From the NCBI GenBank assembly GCA_963920705.1, contig OY987232.1:18668442-18732441 (forward strand): DNA of 64,000 nt, given 5' to 3'. The notes beneath the pieces were generated by a model. The model did no database searches. It worked only from the letters and a program-made list of their open reading frames with translations, and had not been told where the DNA came from. This document shows, piece after piece, positions 1 through 14,400 of the stretch (position 1 is its first letter; every line of letters starts with the position of its first letter). Both the position numbers and the translations under genes were made by a program. The stretch is from Odiellus spinosus (Eukaryota; Arthropoda; Arachnida; Opiliones; Phalangiidae).

Positions 1-90
1 TTTTAGACAGTATTTCGGAGATGATATATAAGTTTGTAGTCTTGTTCAAAAATTAAAATAGACCAATATAGGTAATATTTACCAGGATTC

Positions 91-324
91 TAAGCATACG
101 GCGAGACAGGGGAGATCTTAAACTACAATTTAAACCTAATCATCATTAAATTTAATCAAAATCAAACGCGTTTATAGTTATTGAAAAAATGATATCTTAT
201 CAGTTGTACTGGAAGTCTAATAGCATTTTTACATTAACTATAAAAGCGTTTAATTTTGATTAAATTTAATGATTATTAGGTTTAAATTGGAGTTTAATAT
301 CCCCTCTGTCTCGTCGTGTGCTTA
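91..324. mobile_element. Foldback MITE with ~80-bp inverted arms
   Basis: The two arms are inverted copies. The left begins TAAGCATACGGCGAGACAG and the right, read on the minus strand, begins TAAGCACACGACGAGACAG. Both continue through a shared stretch containing AAATTTAATCAAAATCAAAC. A 5-bp GATTC flanks both ends and may be the target duplication. It has no coding capacity. The superfamily is not decidable from the ends. Confidence 0.7.
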
Positions 325-436
325 GATTCCTCAAAAATTTAGACCATTTTGATTATATAACTTAGTTTATTTGGTAAGTTTTTTTTAATTCAGAAGTTCA
401 ATTATCAAAATTAACTTAATTCTTGACCAAGTGGAG

Positions 437-505
437 CATTGTGGGCGATGAGACAGAACTTAAATTACAATTTAAAACTAATCATCATTAAATTTAACTT
501 AGAAA
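437..505 (+). mobile_element. Partial arm of the same foldback family
   Basis: The segment GATGAGACAGAACTTAAATT, followed by ATCATCATTAAATTTAA, matches the left arm of the element at 91-324. No opposite arm is visible, so this is a truncated copy. Confidence 0.5.
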
Positions 506-2197
506 CCACGCACAAGGTTTTGTGAATTCTACATTTGCCTTCGCTGTTTTCCGTTAGAGGATGCTTCTGAACGCCAGATTTGCTTATTAGTCTATTAAGA
601 TAGGGGTCCTACAAGTTTCCAAAACTTAACCTTGAATTGTATTAGCAAATGAAATAGACCCAGTGTTTTGAAATAGTTTATTTAAACGCACCAAGCCTAT
701 ATCACGAGCTCTTGAATTTAATTTTCCCGTGTTCGTGTTGTACGTATATTGTCCGTCGTTTTGTTTTTTAAGATCACTTTTTGTATAAAGCTGTAAATAC
801 ATAGTTCAATTAGCTCTTCTATACACATGATGTTAATTTTTTTGCTCAAGTATTTGTATAAAATTCCGAAGGAAAATTGTGAATCTTAGATCTTCCGTCA
901 AACTAGCAGTATTCTAAAAAAGATTGCCAAAAAGAAAAAAATCCCCAAAGTTTAGATAAAAAAAATTTAAATAACAATAATAATAATAATATTAATAAGC
1001 CAAATTATTAAGCTATTTGCTAAATTCTAATTTTTCTAAAAAAAAATATCAATGCGACCGTAGTTTTTCAGTTTCAAAAATTATCGTCCCAATTTAAAAC
1101 ATTTTAAAAGATTATCCAATCGTATTGAACTTATTATAATGAAAAATAAGCGGTCACATGCGGGTGGCCATCAAAAACGTTTTAACGAATGTTTTAATCT
1201 TGTAAATTTTACTAAAAGCCATATTGGCGTAATTTTTTCTATCATGTCCCGAAGTTTAATATAGGCTTGTAAAAATTTCTATAATTGGTCAAATTCTGTC
1301 ATTAATTCTGTATGCGACGTGTTTATTAAAAGATAAACAAACCTTTCGTCGCGTTTGTTATTGTTAGCACCATGTTTTATTTTTTATTAACAGTTATATA
1401 CGTACTTTGCAGATATTTTATAAAGCCAAAGGTGGGGAGCTAAAATCAGAATCATATTATAATTTTAGTAAGCTTCAGAGACATTCCTCGAGTCTTTTAA
1501 AAGGCGAATAAGTTTTATTAAAAGTAAAGTAGGCCTAGATAAAAATCTTCATTTTCCTTTTCATTCTCCCTTTAAAATCTATTGAGTATCAGTCTCATAC
1601 AATTTGTTTATCTTTGCATATTTTTAGGGTTTTATTAACTTGTTACTTTGATATCTATTGGTATTCTTTTATATCTTAAGTTTTAGTTAAATTTAGAAAT
1701 TAGAATAAAGTGCGAATTTTCAAATTTGGTGGCACATATCATCTTTGACCCCCCTCCCCCATTGCTGGGGTCAAGAGGTAACGAAGCTAGGAATTTCAGT
1801 CTACGTTCAGTGACTAATACAAGAGGTACCACTTCCATGGGTACCGGATCTCCGGTACGTAACACTGATCATGGTTTAATTCATCCAATGGTGTTTTTCC
1901 GGTTGCGCACCGTAGGGATAGTAAATTATGAGCAGACGAACAGAAGATTTTTTTATTATTAGACCAAGGGTCAGTGCAAGCAGTTTATAAATCTAAAGTT
2001 CATTTGTTTGGATTGGATTCCTGGAATTTTTGACCCTTAGAGAAGTTTCTGTGCTTGAACGAAAGCAGGCAAAAGTCATTAGGAACCTTAAAAAAACAAT
2101 AGTATTCTATTCAAGCTTTATGACCAGGTAGGATTCCGATTGACTTGCGTATCAAAACTTAATATATAACAATATTAAGTTACTAACGAAGAAAGGA

Positions 2198-3760
2198 ATG
2201 AAACGCCAAAAACTTGAGCATTCAAATATTCTTACGGGGAATCCAAGTGCTACCAATTCTTCAAGCAACACTGCTGTGCCTGATGAAGCTTTAAATCAGA
2301 CTTCAGAAAGTCTCTATTATTTGTTACCGGATATACCAACAGTTCACGATGGTGAAGGGATGAACTCTCAAGAAAACCACAGAGAATTAAATGTTGGTGC
2401 ACTGACTAATGCTGTTAAAGAAGAACTATTGCAAAGCAGTACATGCTCATCAGCAACGGAAGAAGCACTCCCAGAGACTCGCGACAACCGTGATAATCTT
2501 ACTAACAGTAGCTTGTCAAATCCTTTCAATAGTACTCTGTTTCAAATTCGTACGACTGTGGATAACTCATCCCAGACGGACAACCAAACCTCATCACCGT
2601 GTAATTTGACTTTCGAAAATTTTACTCAAACTTCATTCAGAGTTTGTGAACAGTTTGAATTGGAATCTGCTTTAGCAAAATTACAAGAAGCCCAAACTAA
2701 AATTGAAACTTTAAATGGACAGTTAAAAGCGACGAAAGACTTGTTAAAAAAATATCGTAACGAACATAATGCATATCTGGCAAAGACGGAACAATTAGAA
2801 AAAGAACTTGAAAAGAAACATTTCTCGGAATCCTATTTTACGGAGAGCAATGAAAAAGTTAAGTACTTTACCGGCCTTGAAAATTACAAACAATTCGAAG
2901 ATCTACTTAATCAAATAAGACATAGTCTGTTCAAGAATGCAAAACTAAATCCTTTTCAGCAATGCGTCATGACTGTTATGAAAATGAAACACGCTCTTTC
3001 AAATCGAGATCTAGCTATGAAATTTGATATTTCCGATCGTACGGTTGGTAGAATTTTTTACAATTGCTTAGATCCATTGTATAAATATCTACGATCTTAC
3101 GTTAACTGGCCTACAAGAGAAGAAATACAGATTTCATTACCAACTACGGTTAAAGAAAAACTAGGAAACAATATCCTCGTATTAGCTGACGTTTTTGAGG
3201 TTCACACGGAAAAACCTACGAGCGCGTCATCAGTAGCGGGTGATGCGGGAAACCAGACAAATAACAGTGCGGAGAATCCAGGAGGTGTAAAGTTTGTGAT
3301 ATGTATAACTTCTCAAGGTAACGTAAGTTATATTTCAACTGGAATTGGTGGCAAATTGAGTAATAAGTTGGTTGTCGAAACTTGTGGACTTTTAAATAGA
3401 TTATTACCCAATGATTTAATCTTAGGGAGTCGCAATTTTGAGTTTGATAATAATTCTGAGATACATTGTGCTAGTGTTAAACTATCGCAAATTACCGGAC
3501 AAAGAGAGATTGTACCGGCTGATTATGAGTTTAAAAACAAGGCTATATTAGTCTGTAATAACGCCAGACAGATTGCTAAAAGAATTTGTCAAAAATATTC
3601 TATATTATTATCTAGAATTCCTAGTGAACTATTATGCATTGCGGCAAACAGTGAAGAGCATATTACGCCTCTTGATAAAATTGCTGTCGTAATTTGCGGG
3701 TTAACAAATTATAGTTCTATTCAACAGCAACAACAAACTGGGTTTGTGCCTCCTATGTAG
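2198..3760 (+). CDS. Harbinger/ISL2EU-type transposase-derived protein, probably exapted
   Basis: This is a single uninterrupted 520-codon ORF beginning at ATG 2198. Residues 1-150 are Ser/Asn/Thr-rich and look disordered. Residues 153-210 form a coiled coil (heptads in ELESALAKLQEAQTKIETLN). Residues 225-310 match the helix-turn-helix that precedes DDE domains in IS4EU/ISL2EU transposases (YFTGLENYKQF, LNPFQQCVMTVMKMKHALS, DISDRTVGRIF, VNWPTREEI). Residues 325-485 align with the DDE_4 fold. The first acid is present (D331 in LADVFEVHTEKPTS). The usual ADRGF block reads GSRNF, with Ser411 for Asp, and the usual (V/I)ER block reads RQIAKR, with Gln near 458 for Glu. The tail is Gln-rich. An intact frame with lost catalytic residues suggests a DNA-binding host gene rather than an active transposase. 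No THAP domain, terminal repeats or introns are evident. The alignment was made by eye and the function is unknown. Confidence 0.7.
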   Translation: MKRQKLEHSNILTGNPSATNSSSNTAVPDEALNQTSESLYYLLPDIPTVHDGEGMNSQENHRELNVGALTNAVKEELLQSSTCSSATEEALPETRDNRDNLTNSSLSNPFNSTLFQIRTTVDNSSQTDNQTSSPCNLTFENFTQTSFRVCEQFELESALAKLQEAQTKIETLNGQLKATKDLLKKYRNEHNAYLAKTEQLEKELEKKHFSESYFTESNEKVKYFTGLENYKQFEDLLNQIRHSLFKNAKLNPFQQCVMTVMKMKHALSNRDLAMKFDISDRTVGRIFYNCLDPLYKYLRSYVNWPTREEIQISLPTTVKEKLGNNILVLADVFEVHTEKPTSASSVAGDAGNQTNNSAENPGGVKFVICITSQGNVSYISTGIGGKLSNKLVVETCGLLNRLLPNDLILGSRNFEFDNNSEIHCASVKLSQITGQREIVPADYEFKNKAILVCNNARQIAKRICQKYSILLSRIPSELLCIAANSEEHITPLDKIAVVICGLTNYSSIQQQQQTGFVPPM

Positions 3761-4067
3761 ATAGAATAGGTTAAATCGCAAAGGGATATAATAGGAGACT
3801 TGAGATAATCTAGGTAATTGTAAAAGGATTAATGCTGACCCACATCCCATTTTTGAAGGCTGTTAAAAGTAGACACGCAACCTGATTCGATTCGGGTCTT
3901 GTCAAATTTTATTTTGCCCCAAGCTCGCAAATTTAATCCTTAGAAATTGAAGAATTCAGCCTGCGTGTCTTCATTAATTTTGAAATTTAATTTGGAACAA
4001 GTACAAGTTGTGACTATAAATTAATTTCAAAGTGTTCGTACGTGGACCTTGACCCCAAGAACCAGGC

Positions 4068-4215
4068 GAGGGGGCAGACACTCAAGAAGTCAGGTGTACA
4101 AAATTTTTGCACCATCAAAGCTGAACTCAGAGTTCATAAGAGTTCCAACTGTTTGCACAGTCAAAGATGAACTCTGGTGTACCGCAAATTCAAGAGTGTC
4201 TGACCCCTCAGAACC
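4068..4215. mobile_element. Degenerate short foldback element
   Basis: GGCGAGGGGGCAGACACTC on the left pairs imperfectly with GAGTGTCTGACCCCTC on the right, and the interior carries two diverged copies of AAAGNTGAACTC. A 63-codon ORF crosses it but follows the inverted repeat and is not credible as a gene. Confidence 0.4.
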
Positions 4216-4949
4216 AGAAATTAGGAAAGCCAACTATTAGGGATAGATACAGTGTCTCACTTCTCCTATTATCACCTTTTGGTTAAATGCTTTTTCAATG
4301 AATTTATTCAACAACATGAATGTACAAGGTTATCTCAAATCTTTAAAATGTCAGGGAATTAACGTAAAAACAAGTAAATTTTGTCACGGTAGAAACTAAA
4401 GTAATATAAATTTGTCAGGGGTTGATTTTAGGAAGGATTTTAAAGGATGCGGCCTGTATCCTCGCTAAGCCTACTTTCTCAGGGCCTTGTTTTAAGGGAC
4501 TGAATCAATTTCATGGGGCTTCTTTGATCTTATAGTGAACTGTGCCCTATTAGCCCCTCAAATCACAAACCATAGTATCCCAATTATGGGAGTATCAAAC
4601 CAAAAATCGTCTGCTAACCCGCGCACTATCTTGCTATGATTTTTCGAGAAATTTAGTTAGACGTAGTGTCAAGCTCTACCATCCCCTTTGGGCTAGATCA
4701 TTATACTACCACATACTTATAAAATAGTATTTTTAACGTAAAAAATGATTTATTCTAACTACGTTATTAGATATCTTGTACATTCATGTCGATGAAAACC
4801 CCTTTAATATTTTTACACTCATATCATATATTGGATTTAGGTATTGCAAACTTTTTACCGTAGTTAACATTATCTGTTTTAGTCTTGATTTTTGTATAAT
4901 TTTAATAAATGCAGATATGCCTTCAATCTCTTAACTGTGAAAATTTAAA

Positions 4950-5330
4950 AAAAATAGGCTTAAATTTAGGCCTAAAAACATCTGAAAATTTTCAGTCTTC
5001 TGTAAATTAGGGCCTAAATAGTAATGAATGGGTTGATGTCATTTAAACTCAAATTAGATCATTTACATCCAAATTAGGTCAAAGTTTTTGACCCCACAAA
5101 TTTAGGCCTAAATCTAAATTGCAATAACTGAATAGCCTTGGCTGTTAAGCCTAAATTTGGTCATTTCAGTTCTAATTAGGCCCAGATTTAGCCCTAAATA
5201 GCAATAAGTGTTATGGGAGTTTAATTAGGACTAAATTTTTATGGAAAAAAACTATTTTTAGGCCTAAATAACTGTCACTGCACAGTCTTTGCGATTTAGG
5301 CCTAAAATAGCAAAGACTATGTTCATTTAC
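4950..5330. repeat. Cluster of TTAGGCCTAAA palindromes
   Basis: About eight exact or near copies of the self-complementary core TTAGGCCTAAA lie in 380 bp, separated by AT-rich sequence with AAATTAGG(T/C)C pieces. The spacing is irregular, so this is a cluster rather than a clean tandem array. Its role is unknown. Confidence 0.5.
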
Positions 5331-5413
5331 ACCCAAATTTTGGACAGGGTCCTGACCAAAATTACTACAGTACAACTAAAATGAATAATAACATCATTTC
5401 ATAATCAATGTAT

Positions 5414-5419
5414 TTTATT
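5414..5419 (-). terminator. RPL5 poly(A) signal (AATAAA)
   Basis: TTTATT on the plus strand reads AATAAA on the RPL5 strand, 27 nt past the stop codon at 5446. It gives a very short 3' UTR, typical of ribosomal protein genes. Confidence 0.7.
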
Positions 5420-5445
5420 TTCACTGTTTACAACGAAGAAACGAA

Positions 5446-8168
<2,723 letters not shown>

Positions 8169-8535
8169 AATTAGTAATTTTAAGTTTAACTTGTTCTATA
8201 AGGTAGCTTCGGCTGGGGGTTAACCACACTCGCGAAATAATGGAAGCCTCAAAGAGCTTTCCAATAGCTTTGCCAGATAAAGATTATTTAGACTGTGTTC
8301 AGTGCCATATACCGAAGATAACCAGGAAATATAGTTCCTCGCTGCATACCTTTAATAACCAATAGATAACAACTAGCAGACGATGCAATGAGTAGAGGTA
8401 CTTTTATGTTATGATAGCAGGCAACACTTTATACTCGTGACTTTTAACCTTCGCCATTAATTCCTTCATAAAGTATTTAGGCATTAGACGTTTAATATTT
8501 AATCTCATTATCTTACCACTACAATTGAAATTAAA
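8169..8535. promoter_or_regulatory. Shared head-to-head promoter of RPL5 and bublin gene
   Basis: The start codons of RPL5 (minus, 8168) and the bublin gene (plus, 8536) are 367 bp apart with no ORF between them. A CCAAT motif lies near 8261. On the RPL5 strand a short pyrimidine run, CTCTTT, near 8252-8257 could be a 5'-TOP start, though it is shorter than usual. I see no TATA box. The bidirectional promoter is inferred from the arrangement. Confidence 0.55.
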
Positions 8536-8846
8536 ATGCCTCAAAACACTTCTGAAGAAAAACATATTCAAGAGGAAGAAAAACTTACAGAGGAAGAATG
8601 GAAGGAGCTGACGAAAGAAGAACAGATAGGTAACTTCATTAATTGATATCGCTTTTGAATTAATTAACCAACCTTATGTTGGCAGAATACAAGTCAATTC
8701 AGAAAGCAATGGATCAAATTAATTCCTGTTTGGATGATCTTGAAAAAAAGAATGATGCTCTAAATGCGCAGTTAAGGCAAATCCTCGAGTCAAATAGAGC
8801 TGCAAGGAAAGAGCTCAAAGAGGCGGAGAAAATGGATTCAGCATGA
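8536..8846 (+). CDS. BBLN: Bublin coiled-coil protein (C9orf16/UPF0184 family), two exons
   Basis: Exon 1 is 8536-8629 and exon 2 is 8686-8846, joined across a 56-bp GT-AG intron in phase 1. The product is 84 aa (human BBLN is 83). The N-terminal half is acidic (EEEKLTEEEWKELTKEEQ). The second exon carries the family hallmark AMDQINSCLDDLEKKNDALN followed by ILESNRAARKELKEAE, a single coiled coil. From the family, bublin is a small adaptor linked to intermediate filaments and epithelial lumen integrity in nematodes. The start is the only ATG in frame, and both the length and the conserved exon 2 support it. AATAAA at 9079-9084 is the likely poly(A) signal. Confidence 0.88.
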
Positions 8847-9078
8847 AATTTAATGTAATATGTAACATATGTAACAATATTTAGCTTTATTTCTTAACAT
8901 TCCAACTAAAAGATCAAAACTGAATGACGAATGTTTACGTGAACTCGTAGCTATCTTTAGAAGAACAAGTCTTGTCACGTAATTTGGTAAATTGAAGAAG
9001 GTAACTACGAGTAAATGTACAAATTCATTCTACAATCTCTCCTATGTATATTGTATTCTCCCATATACTACTATTATC

Positions 9079-9084
9079 AATAAA
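9079..9084 (+). terminator. Candidate BBLN poly(A) signal (AATAAA)
   Basis: AATAAA lies 233 nt past the BBLN stop, in AT-rich DNA ahead of ARID1. It is the nearest canonical hexamer I found on this strand. Confidence 0.45.
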
Positions 9085-9089
9085 ATGTA

Positions 9090-9880
9090 TGGCTACTATT
9101 AGAACTTCGTTCTCTGTACGAGACTCTACTAATTTTGTAAATTCGGGGAATTTTAGACTGCCAGCTAGAGGTGCCAGCATAAGACTACGAGGGGATCAAT
9201 GTTCCATCACTGTAGTAGTGTTAATCATGCATTAAATTAATAATTTTGGCCACAAATTAGTGGAGATAATTACAAAGCTCTTACCCTACCCCAGTAGGTG
9301 GTTGTCAGTATTGTTAACTAGCATCTGGTGTTATTTTCAGAATATTATCAATATTTAGATATAATGTAAATTAAATTCAAATAAATTCAAGCGTTAATTT
9401 TATATAATTTTAGGTTTATACAAATAATTATTTAATTTTAATTAAATTCACTCCTTTATTCTTCTTATGACTAATAGATGCCGCTACATAACCGTTACTA
9501 AGGAAATATTTAAATCGGGGGTCGGCAATAAATGTGTGTTATCCATAATTGCTGTCCAATTATTCTCATTTAATTCCAAATTTAAATTAAATTATACTCG
9601 ATAATATTGTAATTTTTAATTTTAGTTATTTAAATTTATAGTTTCGAGCCTTTACAGCCAAAAATAATGTTTAACATCAAAGCCTATGTTTGTCCTCAAT
9701 CTTTATTTTTTGTTATTTACATATTTAAAAGATTTATTCTTATAAAGAATTGTTTTCCAATTTTCAAGATTTAATATAATTTTTCCCTCTACAAAAATAG
9801 TATTTTTTAGTTCTAAGTTTTATATTTTAATTAATTTGCCAGTGCGTGTATTTAAATTAAGGGGAATATTTCGAAAGAGT
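9090..9880. other. AT-rich intergenic spacer between BBLN and ARID1
   Basis: I see no gene or repeat here. A 63-codon ORF at 9044-9235 has no family resemblance and no splice context. Confidence 0.5.
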
Positions 9881-9939
9881 ATTTTTTTTTTGTTGTCGTT
9901 TTTTTTTACGAAACACGAGTGTAGAGTCCCATTAAAAAT

Positions 9940-10515
9940 ATTTTTGAGAGCAGGTTTCGTAGACAACTGGAATAACGAGTAGGATAAGAGAGTATTAGAG
10001 GCAGCGACTCTTTATCAACGAGCCCCAAAGCGGTCTTTCTCTGAAAAAAAAAGCTCCGTCGCGTCACTGACGAGAATGTGTATTACTCCGCCGTAGTGCC
10101 TAATTGCGAAGAGTGAGTCCCTAAACCCAAATCATCTCGCGTTTAAGAATTATTCCCGATATTGGCGAAAAATCGGATTTCGGAATCGAAAAAGTCTAAA
10201 GCGATGGATTGGTAATTAAAGATGAGTTCTCGGCGAGTTTTCGGGCCGTTAATGCGGATGAATTTGTCTTTTTTAAAAAGATGATCCCTCTTTTTACGTC
10301 CCCGTAGCGCGTTTGATAAGGCCGCGTCTCGCAATAAGCCTTGCTTCGGGTTCGTATAACGTTTAGTCAAAACACGTGCGTGAAGCGTAATGATCAACAT
10401 CGCGACGTTGATATCGTTAATTTGTCGTCTTTAAATCGTCGAAAGTGTCAGATTTAATAGGCTAGCCGTTCGATGGCGAATACGCGTTGTGGTTGGGTGT
10501 TGGCGTAGTGGCAGT
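9940..10515 (+). promoter_or_regulatory. ARID1 core promoter and 5' UTR (CpG-richer)
   Basis: Base composition changes sharply from AT-rich DNA to a CpG-bearing stretch (for example TCCGTCGCGTCACTGACGAG near 10046) that runs into coding exon 1. I see no TATA box. The transcription start is not determinable by eye. A minus-strand ORF at 10143-10400 is a shadow of this composition. Confidence 0.55.
10473..10508 (+). promoter_or_regulatory. Upstream ORF (11 codons) before ARID1
   Basis: ATG at 10473 opens a peptide MANTRCGWVLA that stops at TAG 10506-10508, seven bases before the ARID1 ATG at 10516. Its start context (T at -3, G at +4) is weaker than that of the main ATG (A at -3, G at +4). It matters only if the transcription start lies upstream of 10473. 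Confidence 0.4.
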
Positions 10516-11448
10516 ATGGCAGCCCCAGCGCAGAGACTGCTTAACTGCTCCGAGCAAAAACAACTCGATAATAGCGGTGACTCGCAAATACAAAGTGGGA
10601 ATTCGAATCTTCAGAATGGATCGTCGAACGAGGATATCAACTCGGAAGATGTATCAGGTAACGTAATTTTAACGAGCAATCGAGGGAAACCTCGCGCGAA
10701 TAATTGCGGCCAAAATCGGGACATGAAAATGGATAACTTTCAAGATGGAGGCCCGCAGCTGAGTGGTAGGCCTAACGCGGCGAATCCCGATCAAATGGGG
10801 TTTACATCGACGGTCGAAAGGACACGTATGAATTCGGAATTTCCCAATTTTAATCAGAATCCTCGCGAACAAATGATGGTAGCGGACGAATATAGGAATT
10901 CTCAAGACCTCGCTAATCACGCGGTAGTCGCGAGTTACGGTTACGAGAGATCGGGCTACCCTGCCGAACAACATGGCGGCCAGCCTCTGCCCGCGAATAC
11001 GGGAGACGGGGCTATGCAGGCCAATTCCCAACAAAATAGCAAAATGTTTTCGCAGTATCAACAATCCACGATACGAGCGGGCTTTCAACCAAATCCGAGA
11101 GGACCTTCGCCCAGGTCTTCAAACCCCGGATCAGGCATGCCTCCCGTTATGAATTACCCGCCAAACTCTCAGCAGCGGTTTCTCGGCGGTGGGCAAAGTA
11201 TTAGTCAACAAGGAGGGCCGACACCAACGCTCAATCAACTATTACAAGCGCCAAATCCTCTCCAACGTTTTCAAAATAATTACGGAGATTATAATAGTAA
11301 CCAAGGAATGCACAAAGATGTCAACCCGGGCTTATCCGGGCACAGTCAGTATCCTGGATCATCAACGTCGCCCCACGGATGGAGCCCTACGAGGGGAATG
11401 TCCTACCAACAACAGATGGCAGGCATGGGCGCCAACTACAGAGGACAG
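10516..11448 (+). CDS. ARID1: ARID1 exon 1 (residues 1-311)
   Basis: The exon is low-complexity, rich in Asn, Gln, Ser, Gly and Pro. It contains [17 protein letters not shown], matching the conserved LNQLL (LxxLL-type) block of vertebrate ARID1A/B and fly Osa. It ends at CAG|GTAAGC in phase 0. A 139-codon minus-strand ORF inside it is a shadow. Confidence 0.9.
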
Positions 11449-14400
11449 GTAAGCTTATAATCTTTTGACCTATCGTTTTATTCAAAATTAATTTAAATTA
11501 ACACTAACCGAAGTTTGAGGAAAGATTAGTTAAGCCCTTCGCCAGCTTCCCGAGTTCACGGTCGTAGAATTAATCCCACTACGGTAATAACATCAATAGG
11601 TTGTTGTAGATATAAAGGACAATAATAACCCAATAGCCACCTCAATTATCATCGCTACTCAATTTTTTTTTAGTCCTACAGCTTAAATTTATATTGTTAA
11701 ATATTTAACCTTTAATTTTACGCATTTTGCGCCTTCATAATCTCATTAAATTTTTGATAGTTTTAAATGTCATTGTTTCAAGCGCTAAAATGAATGTGCG
11801 TTCAAACTATGTTTTTTACTGAAAATTTGGCAAAACAATTACAAGTACAGTTCTAGATCTACAGCTGGTAGACTTATGCAATCGTAGTAGTTTGAATTTA
11901 CTACTTTTGAGCCCGAGGGTTAGCGTTATTCATTATTATTTTACCTTAATAGTACGGCAACAACCTGCTGAGTTGGCTTCACCTATTTATAAAACCAAAC
12001 TTTTCTAGTTATTTTTTACCGTAGCTTTACCCTCGATAACGTGAATCAATATGATTTGAAATAAGCGAGACGTAAGAATAGAGGTTAGATTTTACTCCAA
12101 CGCAGCTTTCAAACGTTACAAATTCTACGATAATTATTATGTTTATGATCTCGTAACACAATTACTTGAAACCACAAAAGTATAAGGCTTAAACTTACGA
12201 TGCTGTTACTGAAAAGTTGTATTGATTGACTAACCAATACCGTTAAAACTGAATTGGTTATATTTATGCATGCTCGAGCTTTATGAGCTCGCTATGGCAG
12301 CTCAGATCAGATCTCTCGGTTCATTCTAAAATTAAAACCATCAACCCTGATCTAATTTAAGCCAGTTTTGATTGTGTTTAACGCAAGCTAAAATTCTTTT
12401 GATCGAATTCGGTTTGAATTTTCCAATTTAGACCATTTTTGACCAAATTAGGTTTTTTTTCTTTCCGTATCCAATAACCGATTGGATTTTTCAAATTTTT
12501 GCAAGTTTGGCACCAAATCAGTTTGACAAGACTTGAATTGAGTCGTAAGCGTTAACGGTGTCATGTTTGTGATCTCGTATATTTGTCGAGCTTAGTAACA
12601 TGCGCTTTTGTTTAATTAATTTTTATCTTGCGGTGTTTTCCATTTCGATAGTTTATCAAAGCGGCTCAATAAATGAGACTTTTACGAAAAAGAAATTAAA
12701 TTTTCAATGAAATTGCTTGTTTTATTGACCCCCTATCAAAGCACGCTAATCACAATAATTACAAATTTAATTTTAAAATTGTACCTTTTTTCAATTTTTT
12801 AATAATATGGCTCGTAAACAATTATTCAACTAATGACTTACTGTCAATAGAGCTATCACAGATTAAGTAATTAGGGTTTATACAAACAGAAATGTCAGGG
12901 AATTAATTTGTCTGTTAAATGTTGAGAACAAATCAGGGAAATTCTAAAAAGATTGGCACCAATCAGGGGAATTTTTAAAAATTGCCACTAATCGGGGAAA
13001 TTTAAACAAATTAAACACATCAGGGAAATGTCGGTGAAATTCTAATTGACATCAGGGAAATTTAAACACATTAGGGAAATGTCGGTGAAATTCTAATTGA
13101 CATCAGGGAAATTTAAACACATTAGGGAAATGTAGGTGAAATTCTAATTGACATCAGGGAAATTTAAACACATTAGGGAAATGTCGGTGAAATTCGAATT
13201 GACATCAGGGAAATTTAAACACATTAGGGAAATGTCGGTGAAATTCTAATTGACATCAGGGAAATTTAAACAAATTATACATATCAGGGAAATTTTATAA
13301 TTGACATTAATTAGGGAAATTCAAAAATTGATATTAATTAGGGAAATTGAAAAATTAACATAAATCAGGAAAATTCTAAAATGGACATAAATCAGGGAAA
13401 TTGAAAAATTTGGCATTAATCAGGGAAATTTAAAACTTTGGAACAAATATCATGATAATTCCAAACACTTTAACAGAAATCAGAGAAATTAAAAAAATTG
13501 ATCATTTCTACCTAAATCATGGCTGGCAGCTCAGAATTTGTTTAATTTTAAATTGAATCAAAAAAATTCAAAGAGATAATGAAGACGGATTAACATTTTA
13601 TTTTTTATTGATTACCAACATTTTTCTAAAATTTAGATTTTAAATAATGAAATCCTATCTAAAGAATGGAAATTGTGACTTTTAGTTTAGTTTGACTCAT
13701 TATTTCCAGTAAAAATCACGTGATAAACCTGCTGGACTACTTAAAAATGTTGTTGTAATCATTATTAATAAAAATATTAGTTAGTTTAAAGTTTTACTTA
13801 ATAGATTTAGTTAAAAATTTGATCTACTAACCAATTTTTTATGAAATTACAATGACCCCAGTTAACCCTAAAACCACCTTTTTAAATAGAGTGAGAGATG
13901 AATATTTAGAACCAATAATATTACGTTTGTGTTCGATTTGAAATAACCAATCGGAAACTACCGGAAGTCGGTAGATAAATCCTTAACTTATAGCCCATCT
14001 CTTTTCTTTGAACAAAGAAAAGTTTCAATTCCTTAGCTAATAATTTTCTTTGATTTAAAAAAAAGTCTTCAAATGATAAAAGATATTAGTTGTAAATTAC
14101 ATAATCGTCTAATCTAATGGGAAATAGTAATAGTGAGCAGCTTATCCATTTTTAAAGGTACTTCAATTCTTCTAAAGAACTGATTTATATAAAAAAAAAA
14201 CTATTTAAAGAGTGAATGAAGTTTGATTTGAAGAATATGTCCAGCCCAGATTAAACTACACAGTTTAAAATCCGGAAAATAGGCTTAAGGCGATTCATGG
14301 AAAATAGGCTTAGCTCGATTCATGGGAGCTAGGCTTAGCTCGATTGTTTAATAATAGGCTTAGCTGGATTCGTGGAAAATAGGCTTAGCTCGATTGTTTA

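Larger units (their letters stand above)
1..2197. other. AT-rich intergenic DNA left of the transposase-derived ORF
   Basis: I see no protein-coding signal here beyond short chance ORFs. The stretch holds a foldback element at 91-324, a partial arm of the same family at about 437-500, and an isolated piece resembling the end of a MITE (CATTCTCCCTTTAA) near 1564. The rest is A/T-rich with poly-A/T runs and a small AAT microsatellite near 970-1000. Confidence 0.5.
3761..5413. other. Non-coding repeat-bearing spacer between the transposase-derived ORF and RPL5
   Basis: I see no gene. It contains an imperfect foldback at about 4068-4215 and a field of TTAGGCCTAAA-type palindromes at 4950-5320. 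An AATAAA at about 4903 lies more than 1 kb past the 2198-3760 stop and cannot be assigned to it with any confidence. Confidence 0.5.

Noticed and set aside
1726-1962. 78-codon ORF and an opposite 60-codon ORF
   Set aside because: Short, no ATG context or family match, and overlapping on both strands.
10669-11088. 139-codon minus-strand ORF
   Set aside because: It is antisense to ARID1 exon 1 in low-complexity sequence and mirrors its codon use.
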